From: GWE2-42-39 sp942493345
GTDB taxonomy: Bacteria > Bacteroidota > Bacteroidia > Bacteroidales > Prolixibacteraceae
Length of the DNA stretch: 64,000 bases
Direction of reading: 5' to 3'
Assembly (NCBI GenBank): GCA_942493345.1
Contig: OW818695.1
Location: 620,001-684,000 of the forward strand
Under the pieces are notes generated by a model, which was given only the letters and a program-made list of their open reading frames with translations, had not been told where the DNA came from and searched no databases. Positions within the stretch are counted from its first letter, which is position 1; every line of letters begins with the position of its first letter. The translations under genes were made by a program, and so were the position numbers. Positions 56,406-64,000 of the stretch are shown one piece after another.

Positions 56406-58481
56406 TTATTCTGTCATCACCGAAAATTCGGCAATATTGAACGTTTTTTGGTCGCCAACAGTTGACAAAGCAACAAACTTAACAAACCGTCCGGCCTTTG
56501 TGTTAAACGTTTTTTCCTGCTTCACCGGACTGTTCTGTATATTTGAGAACTCACCTTCCGATAACGGTTTTCCCCAACTTTTTCCATCAGAACTTACAAA
56601 AAACTGATAATTAAACACGATTCCTTTTTGTCCTCGCCCCTGATCAGGTGTATATGCAAACCCTTTCAGGTTCAATGATTCGCCCAAATCAACAATTATC
56701 TCAGCCGGAAATTTTTCGAATGCAAATCCCCAGGCAGACTGCTCTCTCCCATCGAAAACAGAAGCTGTTTTTTCTTCGTTTGCAGGTTTTACAATCTGCC
56801 ATTTTTCAGCAAAAATATCGAATAAAGCCACACTCACAGGACTTGTTTTTCCAGAAGATATATCGGCAACAATGGCTTTCACAGTTCCTTTTCCAAACCT
56901 AAAAGGCTCTTTATATTGAACGGAATTCGCAGAAGGTTCTGTTCCATCAGTTGTATAAAAAACGGTTGTTTCATAATCGGCGTTTTCAATCGTAACCATC
57001 CCCTGCTTGTTTCTCACAATCTGTGACTCGGCAAGCACCTTCGGGGCATTGTAGATTTCAATGTTCGACAGTACCGGACATGCTTTTGAATCATCAATAT
57101 GAATCCGGAGCTTATTGGTTTTCATGGTCGGCAATCGTAAAATTCGTTTGTAGCCGATGGTCGATTGATTGGCAATTTTCTCCCATTTGCCATCTTTCAT
57201 AATCTCTACTGAAAACCCACGAACCCGTTGTCCCAAAGCGATATATTCCTGAATCAACAAGCGATTAAACTCCGTTTCCTGTCCTAAATCAATTTCTACT
57301 GAAGCCGATTTTACACTGTCCGGAGTCGACCAGTATGTTTCGGGGTTGCCATCGGTTAAATTTCTGGCTTTAAACTTATTTCCCCGCACAGAACTTGCCC
57401 ATACAGTTTTCCCTTTTGCACAGTCATTGGAAAAATCCAGGTTTAACTGTTCTTTCAGTTTCAAAATATTTTTGACATCATTTTCATGAATCACACCGCG
57501 ATTATCAACCGGAAAATTGAGCAGAAGATTAGCCCCATTGCCCACCGAACGATAATAAATATCGAGTAATTGAGGCAAGGTTTTCACCCGAAGGTCTTCG
57601 TACGGATGATAATACCATCCCGGACGAATAGAAACATCAACTTCAGCCGGGAGCCAATGCGTACCGTCTTCCTGTCCGTAATGCAAATCTTCAACATTTG
57701 CTACTCCCGGAGCAAATTCAGCCTGATTCAGCGTGTTCCAGTTTGTTTCGTATGCGTTACCGTCTTCATTGCCAACCCAACGGCAGCCGGGGCCGCCATC
57801 GCTAAAAATAATTGCCTGTGGTTGCAATTCGTAAACCAGCTTAAATGTATTTTCCCAATCGTAGTAAGTCGTTTTATCGACCGAGCGTTTTTCGTTGGCC
57901 CCGCCATAATAACCAGTTCCACCATTTGCCCCATCGAACCAAACTTCAAAAATCTCTCCGTAATTGGTGAGCAATTCGCGCAACTGGTTTCTGAAATATT
58001 CAACATACACTGGTTTTCCATAGTCTGCATGGTTCCGATCCCAAGGTGAAAGATAAACGCCGAATTTCAACCCAAATTCCTTGCATGCATCCGATAATTC
58101 ACGGACCACATCGCCTTTGCCACCTTTCCACGGTGAATTTTTTACTGAATATTCGGTATATGCCGATGGCCATAAACAAAACCCATCGTGATGCTTGGCC
58201 GTAATGATGATGCCTTTCATCCCAGCTTCCTTACAAACTCGCGCCCACTGGCGGCAATCCAGTTCCGTCGGGTTAAAAGTCCCGGGGTTGTTATCGCCAA
58301 AACCCCATTCGTTGCCGGTAAACGTATTCATGTTGAAATGCACGAAAGCATAGAAATTCAGATCGTGCCACTTTAACTGATGTTCTGTTGGTAAAGCGCC
58401 AACGGGTTCAGGCGGCGTTGCCTGTTTGCAGGAAAAAGTAAGGAATAGAAAAGCTGTTGCAGCCAATAAATAGTTTCTCAT
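56406..58481 (-). CDS. GH29 alpha-L-fucosidase with two discoidin-like domains
   Basis: 691 aa. The lipoprotein signal has Cys at 18 (LTFSCKQ). The GH29 catalytic barrel (about 30-350) shows WHDLNFYAFVHFNMNTF, KHHDGFCLW and the nucleophile Asp in VWFDGANG (Asp 183). A discoidin/CBM32-like domain (about 360-480), a chitobiase-C-like stretch (about 500-560: TVFYTTDGTEPS) and a second discoidin-like domain (about 570-690) follow. It removes alpha-L-fucose at the cell surface or in the periplasm. It stands alone, 3 kb away from the main glycan region, so its expression may be separate. Confidence 0.93.
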   Translation of the reverse strand: MRNYLLAATAFLFLTFSCKQATPPEPVGALPTEHQLKWHDLNFYAFVHFNMNTFTGNEWGFGDNNPGTFNPTELDCRQWARVCKEAGMKGIIITAKHHDGFCLWPSAYTEYSVKNSPWKGGKGDVVRELSDACKEFGLKFGVYLSPWDRNHADYGKPVYVEYFRNQLRELLTNYGEIFEVWFDGANGGTGYYGGANEKRSVDKTTYYDWENTFKLVYELQPQAIIFSDGGPGCRWVGNEDGNAYETNWNTLNQAEFAPGVANVEDLHYGQEDGTHWLPAEVDVSIRPGWYYHPYEDLRVKTLPQLLDIYYRSVGNGANLLLNFPVDNRGVIHENDVKNILKLKEQLNLDFSNDCAKGKTVWASSVRGNKFKARNLTDGNPETYWSTPDSVKSASVEIDLGQETEFNRLLIQEYIALGQRVRGFSVEIMKDGKWEKIANQSTIGYKRILRLPTMKTNKLRIHIDDSKACPVLSNIEIYNAPKVLAESQIVRNKQGMVTIENADYETTVFYTTDGTEPSANSVQYKEPFRFGKGTVKAIVADISSGKTSPVSVALFDIFAEKWQIVKPANEEKTASVFDGREQSAWGFAFEKFPAEIIVDLGESLNLKGFAYTPDQGRGQKGIVFNYQFFVSSDGKSWGKPLSEGEFSNIQNSPVKQEKTFNTKAGRFVKFVALSTVGDQKTFNIAEFSVMTE

Positions 58482-58592
58482 AGATTAGTCAGGTTAAGTT
58501 TGAATTTCGACAAAAATAAAAGAATTTATTGAAACATCAGGACAGTACAGGACATTTACTTTTTGGTGGAAAATGGAAAATTGAAACAGGTT

Positions 58593-59522
58593 TTAATCCA
58601 GTACAAAGCGGTAGGTAATGGTTCCCTGCTGAAAAGCGGGAGCATTGTTGTCGACATTAAATTTAGCCAGCATAGCAGCTTTTTGTGCAGCAGCGAGCAA
58701 TTCAGGCGACAAAGTGGTTGAACCTTTGCCCCCGGTAGTCGCTTTCGTCACATTGCCATTTTTATCGACAGTAACTTGTACTACCACGAGTCCTTCCTCA
58801 TTCCCTGGGTAATAAGGAAGCGGGAGTTTGAGCGCCGAACGTCCGCCAAGGCTATACGAAACGCCTTTCCCGATACCTCCTCCTTTGTTGTAGTTATCTG
58901 AATTTGCAGTTCCATTCGGGCTTCCCTGATTGCCACCCTGATAAGTCACTCCCTGTCCGGCACTTTTCGAGTCGGCACTACCCTGCCCTGCTGCACCAAA
59001 TACATTCTTTGCCCGCGAATTGATCTCGCTGATTTGTCGTTGCTCGGCTTCTTCCTTTTCGATCCGGGCTATTTCGTCCTTTTTCTTCCGTTCAATTTCG
59101 GCAAGACGTTCACGTTCAACCCTATCTTTTTGTTTCTGAAGATCAATTTTTTCCTGGCGGTTTCGGTCTTCTTCTTTTTTCTTTTTTGCAGCTTCAATAG
59201 CTGCGGTTTTTTCCAAATCCTGAGTTATAACTTCCTCTTTGTCTTTCACTGGCTCAGAAATTACCTTTGGCGGCGGCGGAATAGTCACCTGTTCAGACTT
59301 TTCTTCTTCCTGCTGAACCGGGGCAAATTCTTCTCTTTGCGGGGCAGGTTCTTCCATCCCCAAACCGGCATCATCATTCCCGAAATTCACAAGAATTCCT
59401 TCCTCTCCCGGTAACGGAAGCGGGGTAAAGAAACCATATAAAAGCAACAGCACCAAAACAACGACGTGCACAATGATGGTTCCAAAAAATCCTTTTTTAT
59501 GTTCCGAAATATAATTCATCAA
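58593..59522 (-). CDS. TonB/TolA-like energy transducer
   Basis: 309 aa. A short cytoplasmic N-terminus and one membrane helix (about 13-33) are followed by a Pro/Glu-rich stretch and a charged coiled coil (about 95-165: KKKEEDRNRQEK, ERERLAEIERKKKDE). A Gly/Ser/Asn-rich linker and a C-terminal TonB domain (about 235-309: GLVVVQVTVDKNGNVTKAT) complete it. The coiled coil is TolA-like, but the C-terminus fits TonB. It would carry proton-motive energy from ExbBD to SusC-type receptors. The start overlaps the exbD stop by ATGA. Confidence 0.85.
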   Translation of the reverse strand: MMNYISEHKKGFFGTIIVHVVVLVLLLLYGFFTPLPLPGEEGILVNFGNDDAGLGMEEPAPQREEFAPVQQEEEKSEQVTIPPPPKVISEPVKDKEEVITQDLEKTAAIEAAKKKKEEDRNRQEKIDLQKQKDRVERERLAEIERKKKDEIARIEKEEAEQRQISEINSRAKNVFGAAGQGSADSKSAGQGVTYQGGNQGSPNGTANSDNYNKGGGIGKGVSYSLGGRSALKLPLPYYPGNEEGLVVVQVTVDKNGNVTKATTGGKGSTTLSPELLAAAQKAAMLAKFNVDNNAPAFQQGTITYRFVLD

Positions 59523-59926
59523 TCTTCTGGAGCAGTAGCCAGAATCATTTTAAAGTTGTTCCTTTTTGCCACATTCATCACTTTTACCACATGCTCAACC
59601 GGTACTGATTTGTCTGTATGCAGTGAAATAAACGGATCGTCGCTTTTCCCGGCAAGACGTTGCAAGTATGCTTCTATTTCATTAAATGCAATACGTTTTT
59701 GCTCGCCGTTATCGTTGATGTAATATTTCAGGTCTTTAGTAATTGAAATGGCAGTAACCGGCTTGGCCGCCGTCTGGTTGTTGCTCTGAGGCAGCAATAA
59801 TTTCAATGCATTCGGTGCAACCAGCGTCGATGAAATCATAAAAAAGATCAGCAACAGGAAAACCATGTCGCTCATCGATGCCATGCTAAACGAAACATCT
59901 ACTTTATTTCTTTGTTTCAGTGCCAT
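59519..59926 (-). CDS. exbD: ExbD-like biopolymer transport protein
   Basis: 135 aa with one membrane helix (about 17-37). It contains SMSDMVFLLLIFFMIS, with the conserved Asp that carries protons. The periplasmic ExbD/TolR domain follows (about 60-130). It works with ExbB and the TonB-like protein to drive outer-membrane transport. It lies one base after exbB and overlaps the TonB-like gene, a tight operon. Confidence 0.92.
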   Translation of the reverse strand: MALKQRNKVDVSFSMASMSDMVFLLLIFFMISSTLVAPNALKLLLPQSNNQTAAKPVTAISITKDLKYYINDNGEQKRIAFNEIEAYLQRLAGKSDDPFISLHTDKSVPVEHVVKVMNVAKRNNFKMILATAPED

Positions 59927-59927
59927 A

Positions 59928-60635
59928 CTACTTATTTTGTACCGGTTCGTGCAGTAAATCCATGAATTCGCTGGTGGCCGCTTCCATTTTAAATACTACC
60001 TTTTCAATATTCGAAACCAGAATATTGTAAGCAAAATAAGCCGTAATGCCAACGATCAGACCGGCAACAGTTGTCACCATTGCCTCATAAATACCGGAAG
60101 AAAGCAAGGTGATATCGATATTATTTCCGGCATTGGCCATATCGTAAAAAGCCCGGATCATTCCCGTTACAGTTCCAAGAAAACCCAACATGGGAGCGCC
60201 ACCGGCAACACTTGCCAAAACAGGAAGTCCCTTTTCCAGTTTCGAGATTTCGAGGTTCCCCACATTTTCGATAGCCGTATTAACATCGGCCATCGGGCGT
60301 CCGATACGGGTAATGCCTTTTTCAATCATACGAGCAGCAGGAGTATTGTTCGAACGGCATAAAGCCAGCGCGGCATCAATTTTACCCTGTAAAATATACT
60401 CTTTTACGCGATCCATTAATTGCGAATCAATCTGTCCGGCTTTCCGTACTGCAAAATAGCGGTCAAAAAAGATAAAAATCCCGACAAAAGACAACAACAC
60501 GATCGGAATCATAATCACTCCCCCTTTTATGGCCAGATCGAGAAGACTCATGTCCATACCGTTTTGTACGGTAGTTACAGCACCTGCTGCTTCATGTAAA
60601 TTTTGTGAAGCCTGTAATAATATAAAATTCAGCAT
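59928..60635 (-). CDS. exbB: ExbB/TolQ/MotA-family proton channel protein
   Basis: 235 aa with three membrane helices (about 40-60, 138-162, 175-205). The conserved pore segments are seen as GAPMLGFLGTVTGMIRAF and YEAMVTTVAGLIVGITAYF. It forms the pentameric ExbB motor with ExbD. An alternative start exists at Met 27-29, but the first ATG is kept. It opens the ExbB-ExbD-TonB operon. The hairpin 36 bp upstream (60671-60700) has a T-run on this strand and can end the NhaD transcript coming from the right or attenuate this operon. Confidence 0.93.
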   Translation of the reverse strand: MLNFILLQASQNLHEAAGAVTTVQNGMDMSLLDLAIKGGVIMIPIVLLSFVGIFIFFDRYFAVRKAGQIDSQLMDRVKEYILQGKIDAALALCRSNNTPAARMIEKGITRIGRPMADVNTAIENVGNLEISKLEKGLPVLASVAGGAPMLGFLGTVTGMIRAFYDMANAGNNIDITLLSSGIYEAMVTTVAGLIVGITAYFAYNILVSNIEKVVFKMEAATSEFMDLLHEPVQNK

Positions 60636-60664
60636 ATTTATTTTGATTTATTGAAATCATATAT

Positions 60665-60700
60665 AAAAAACGGGGTATAACATTGTTTTATTATACCCCG
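60665..60700 (-). terminator. Strong rho-independent terminator between nhaD and exbB
   Basis: Perfect 10-bp stem CGGGGTATAA/TTATACCCCG (60671-60680, 60691-60700) with a 10-nt loop and TTTTTT on the minus strand just after. It lies 90 bp past the NhaD stop and upstream of exbB. Confidence 0.85.
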
Positions 60701-60789
60701 CAAAAGTAAATTATTTTAAAATCAAGTCAAAGGCTAAAAGCCGAAGACAGCGCAGCAAAAAGAACAACGCTTTTTTTAACTATTTTTTT

Positions 60790-62169
60790 TTACAAGCCGA
60801 ACATTACAAAATAAACAGCACAACCAGCCAGATACCCCAGCAAGGCCAGCCATGATATTTTTTTCAGGTACCAGATAAAGTCGATTTTTTCAAGACCCAT
60901 TGCAGCAACGCCGGCAGCCGAACCTATAATCAGAATACTGCCTCCGGTTCCGGCAGTATAGGCCAAAAATTCCCAAAAAGTACCATCCTGAACAAACATA
61001 GCTTCGTAGCCAGTGGCTCCGGGTAATGCAATGTCATACATTCCCATTGCTCCGGCAACCAGCGGCACATTATCAATCACCGAAGAAAGAATACCAATAG
61101 CAATATCAATCAGGTAAATATTGTGAAGTTTTTCATCGAGATATTGCGACATGAGACTCAGTTGTCCTGCCGACTGTAAAGCTGCAACTGCCGATAAAAT
61201 GCCAAGGAAGAATAATATTGTAGGAACATCAATCCGGCGCAGGATGGCAACCACCCTGAGTTGATCTTTGATTTCCTGCGATTTGTTCTTGTGCATGATT
61301 TCAGAAACCATCCATAACAAACCCAGAAACAATAACATTCCCATGTATGGAGGGAGACCGGTCAGCGCTTTGAACACTGGTACTAATAACAATGAAGAAA
61401 CTCCAAGAATAAGCATTAGTAAACGTTCACCGGAAGTTGTTTTTTCTTCCCCGTTTTCTTCAACTATGGGACGGGTAACTTTCCCTTTCATGGTAAAGGA
61501 TAAAACAATAACAGGTACAACCAGGCAAACAAAACTCGGAAGGAAAACACCAGCCATAATTTTCAGTGTGGTGACTTGTCCGCCAATCCAGAGCATAATG
61601 GTTGTTACGTCTCCAATGGGTGTCCATGCGCCTCCGGCATTGGCTGCCAACACGACCATACTGGCGAAGAACCAGCGTGTTTGTTTGTCGTCAATCAACT
61701 TACGAAGCAAAGCAACCATTACAATAGTTGTTGTCAGGTTGTCGAGTAATGACGACATGAAGAATGTCAGCACACTGATGATCCATAGCAACTTCACCTT
61801 ATTGGTGGCGCTGATTTTATCGGTTATTACTTTAAATCCTTCGTGCTGGTCAACCACTTCAACAATGGTCATTGCTCCCAACAAGAAGAAAAGAATTTCG
61901 CCGATTTCGCCAATGTGACGAATAATTTCTGAATCGACAATAAATTCGTGGATTGCATGAATACCATGGGCATCGGGATGTGCCGCAGTATATTTCGCCC
62001 AGGCGGAACTAAATCCCATGTTCAATATGTCTTCAGCTCCAATAATATAGGCCACCCAGCACAAGGTTCCGATAATCAATGCTGAAGCAGCTTTGTCCAC
62101 TTTTAGTGGATGTTCCAGTGCAATGGCTAAATAACCAAGCACAAAAATAACGACCATTAATATAAACAT
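60790..62169 (-). CDS. nhaD: NhaD-type Na+/H+ antiporter (copy 1)
   Basis: 459 aa with about 12 membrane helices. NhaD features include NLTTTIVMVALL (helix with Asp/Asn), GGAWTPIGDVTTIMLW and DNVPLVAGAMGMY. It exports Na+ (or Li+) in exchange for protons in the cytoplasmic membrane. A second 459-aa NhaD gene lies 193 bp upstream on the same strand. The first 45 and last 50 residues are nearly identical in both, so the pair is a tandem duplication. Confidence 0.92.
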   Translation of the reverse strand: MFILMVVIFVLGYLAIALEHPLKVDKAASALIIGTLCWVAYIIGAEDILNMGFSSAWAKYTAAHPDAHGIHAIHEFIVDSEIIRHIGEIGEILFFLLGAMTIVEVVDQHEGFKVITDKISATNKVKLLWIISVLTFFMSSLLDNLTTTIVMVALLRKLIDDKQTRWFFASMVVLAANAGGAWTPIGDVTTIMLWIGGQVTTLKIMAGVFLPSFVCLVVPVIVLSFTMKGKVTRPIVEENGEEKTTSGERLLMLILGVSSLLLVPVFKALTGLPPYMGMLLFLGLLWMVSEIMHKNKSQEIKDQLRVVAILRRIDVPTILFFLGILSAVAALQSAGQLSLMSQYLDEKLHNIYLIDIAIGILSSVIDNVPLVAGAMGMYDIALPGATGYEAMFVQDGTFWEFLAYTAGTGGSILIIGSAAGVAAMGLEKIDFIWYLKKISWLALLGYLAGCAVYFVMFGL

Positions 62170-62308
62170 AAGTCTTTTTGAATTAGATTAAGGGGTTGAA
62201 TATAAAAAATCCAGCGATTTGTTATCCTCCAGATTACAAATATATTTTCTGTTTTTAAACTACTTATCTGAAATTGGAAATATACGTTTGCCCAAACATT
62301 CAGGGAAT

Positions 62309-62336
62309 AAAAAAAACCTGCTTTTTAAACAGGGTT
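62309..62336 (-). terminator. Terminator after the second NhaD gene
   Basis: Minus-strand stem AACC(C)TG/CAGGTT with one bulge and a 9-nt loop is followed by eight Ts. It sits about 27 bp past the stop of the gene at 62363. Confidence 0.65.
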
Positions 62337-62362
62337 CCATAATGATATTGTTGTCTACGTTT

Positions 62363-63742
62363 TTACAAGCCAAACATTATAAAATAGACAGCACAGCCAG
62401 CCAGATAACCAAGCAAGGCCAGCCACGATATTTTTTTCAGGTACCATATAAAATCAATTTTCTCGAGCCCCATTGCAGCAACGCCTGCGGCCGAACCAAT
62501 AATCAAAATGCTCCCCCCGGTTCCGGCAGTATACGCCAGAAATTCCCAGAACAGGCCATCCTGTGTAAAATTGGCCAGGTAACCGGTAGCGCCTGCTTCG
62601 GCAATCGGATACATTCCCATGGCTCCGGCAACCAACGGCACATTGTCGATCACCGAAGAAAGTACCCCGATAGCAATATCAATCAGGAAAATATTATGAA
62701 GATTCTCATCAAGATATTGAGCCAACAGACTCAAATGTCCGGCAGACTGAAGTGCGGCAACTGCTGACAAGATTCCAAGGAAAAACAAGACAGTAGGCAC
62801 ATCAACGCGACGCAGAATAGTGACAACTTTCAATTGATTTTTAATATGATGAGATTTGCTTTTGTGCATGATTTCAGAAATAACCCAGATTACTCCCAAC
62901 GAAAGCAACATCCCCATATACGGAGGCAGATGTGTAAGCATTTTAAATACCGGCACAAACAACAAACCTGAAACTCCAAGTACAAGCATCAGCAGGCGTT
63001 CCTTTGCTGTAATTATTTCTTCCTCGTTTTCGTTCACAATGGGACGGGTAACAGTGCCTTTCATGGTAAACGACAAGACAGCCAACGGAACAACCATACA
63101 AACCAGGCTGGGTAAAAATACTCCTTCAATGATCTTCAGAGTGGTCACTTGCCCGCCAATCCAAAGCATGATGGTTGTTACATCGCCGATAGGCGACCAG
63201 GCACCGCCGGCATTCGCAGCCAAAACGACCATACTGGCAAAGAACCATCGGGTAGGCCGGTCGTCGACCAATTTCCGGAGCAAGGCAACCATTACAATGG
63301 TGGAGGTCAGGTTATCGAGAAGAGCCGACATGAAAAATGTAAGAAAACTCACGACCCAAAGTAACTTTACTTTATTGGTAGTTCTGATTCTATCGGTAAT
63401 AACTTTAAATCCTTCGTGCTGATCAACTACTTCAACGATGGTCATTGCACCCAGCAGGAAGAAAAGAATTTCGCCGATTTCACCAATATGATGAATAATT
63501 TCGGACTCGACAATGAATTCGCGGATTGCGTGAATGCCGTGGGCATCGGGATTCGCAGCGATAAATTTGGCCCAGGCAGGACTCAATCCCATTTGCAGAA
63601 TCTCTTCAGCGCCAATAATATAAGCCACCCAGCACAAGGTTCCAATAATTAATGCAGAAGCAGCTTTGTCCACTTTTAGTGGATGTTCGAGTGCAATGGC
63701 CAAATATCCAAGCACAAAAATAACTACCATTAAAATAAACAT
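62363..63742 (-). CDS. nhaD: NhaD-type Na+/H+ antiporter (copy 2)
   Basis: 459 aa, the same length and plan as the copy at 60790. NLTSTIVMVALL, GGAWSPIGDVTTIMLW and DNVPLVAGAMGMYP are present. Differences cluster in the loops (HPD to NPD region, ITAKERL, HIKNQLKV). Its own terminator follows at 62309, so the two genes are probably expressed separately. They may differ in pH range or affinity, which is inference. Confidence 0.92.
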   Translation of the reverse strand: MFILMVVIFVLGYLAIALEHPLKVDKAASALIIGTLCWVAYIIGAEEILQMGLSPAWAKFIAANPDAHGIHAIREFIVESEIIHHIGEIGEILFFLLGAMTIVEVVDQHEGFKVITDRIRTTNKVKLLWVVSFLTFFMSALLDNLTSTIVMVALLRKLVDDRPTRWFFASMVVLAANAGGAWSPIGDVTTIMLWIGGQVTTLKIIEGVFLPSLVCMVVPLAVLSFTMKGTVTRPIVNENEEEIITAKERLLMLVLGVSGLLFVPVFKMLTHLPPYMGMLLSLGVIWVISEIMHKSKSHHIKNQLKVVTILRRVDVPTVLFFLGILSAVAALQSAGHLSLLAQYLDENLHNIFLIDIAIGVLSSVIDNVPLVAGAMGMYPIAEAGATGYLANFTQDGLFWEFLAYTAGTGGSILIIGSAAGVAAMGLEKIDFIWYLKKISWLALLGYLAGCAVYFIMFGL

Positions 63743-63824
63743 AGTGTATCGTTTTTTTGAAGTTTATGGCTTAAATATAGGAATTATCAGAATTGATAAA
63801 AACTATTTTTCACCTCACATAGCT

Positions 63825-64000
63825 TTAAACCATTTTATTTGCCGGTTTTTTTTCCTTTCTAAACAAACTTTTAATCTTTGTCCAGAGCTCACTCAAGCTA
63901 TCGTAATCCTCCCGGTACGACAAGCCGATCCCCTGCGTATAGGGCGAAGTTTCGTATATCAGGTTATTGTTTGAATGATTGAATGCTTTGAATTGCAGTT
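63825..64000 (-). CDS. C-terminal fragment, probable TamB-like (DUF490) protein
   Basis: The last 58 codons of a gene running in from beyond the window. The translation ends YETSPYTQGIGLSYREDYD and then a basic tail KIKSLFRKEKKPANKMV. That pattern (GIGLSYREDFxSFxEL) is familiar from the C-terminus of Bacteroidota TamB translocation and assembly proteins. Only this stretch is visible, so the call rests on it alone. Confidence 0.6.
   Translation of the reverse strand, partial: LQFKAFNHSNNNLIYETSPYTQGIGLSYREDYDSLSELWTKIKSLFRKEKKPANKMV

Noticed and set aside
61268..61918. 216-codon open frame on the plus strand
   Set aside because: Antisense to NhaD copy 1; composition follows from the complementary coding sequence, and a similar shadow occurs over copy 2 at 62856-63422.
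1..64000. CRISPR arrays, prophage, insertion sequences, integron
   Set aside because: No regularly spaced repeats, transposase, integrase or phage structural gene is visible.

Overview
The window is a chromosomal segment of a Bacteroidota bacterium. The evidence is a SusC/SusD pair with an ECF sigma factor and FecR, a PorQ-like type IX secretion protein, a periplasmic GIN-domain adhesin, weak or absent Shine-Dalgarno sites, and AT-rich intergenic DNA. Two NhaD-type sodium/proton antiporters and a sulfatase fit a marine or saline Marinilabiliales/Prolixibacteraceae-like organism; this placement is inference.

Layout. 1-7236 (minus strand): ABC exporter (ATPase and a giant permease with a degenerate M1-peptidase-like ectodomain), then TolC, membrane fusion protein and the first 44 codons of an RND pump. 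7498-13137: a small Cys-containing secreted protein, a His-rich small protein with a CDF zinc exporter, PorQ, a metallophosphoesterase, a YkgJ-type Cys-cluster protein and an EamA transporter. 13381-18280: an envelope-stress module made of an ECF sigma factor, a membrane anti-sigma-like protein, a DUF4097-like protein, a GIN-domain (DUF2807) lipoprotein and small outer-membrane proteins. Two of its transcription units carry matching ECF-type promoters (GCAACY, 16 bp, GTCA).

18584-53581 is a roughly 35-kb glycan-utilisation region. Its left part has an unrecognised 950-aa secreted protein, a URO-D-superfamily protein and a sugar porter (plus strand), facing GH97, an unknown secreted protein and GH116 (minus strand). 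Its centre is a LacI-controlled unit: GH172, FucI, a DUF6786-like lipoprotein and FucP, ending at a good terminator. Two near-identical LacI-type operators flank lacI. Its right part is an ECF sigma, FecR, SusC, SusD, sulfatase, NPCBM-containing putative glycosidase, GH36 and a second, degenerate URO-D-like protein. Together these suggest uptake of a sulfated, alpha-galactose-containing glycan. FucI and FucP handle L-fucose or D-arabinose, and the GH172 makes D-arabinose a real alternative.

53902-64000: tRNA-Lys, an operon of SDR, YbgC-like thioesterase and a Gate-domain membrane protein, a GH29 fucosidase, an ExbB-ExbD-TonB operon that could energise the SusC receptor, two tandem NhaD antiporters, and the C-terminal end of a probable TamB-like protein. 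I saw no CRISPR array, prophage, transposase or rRNA.
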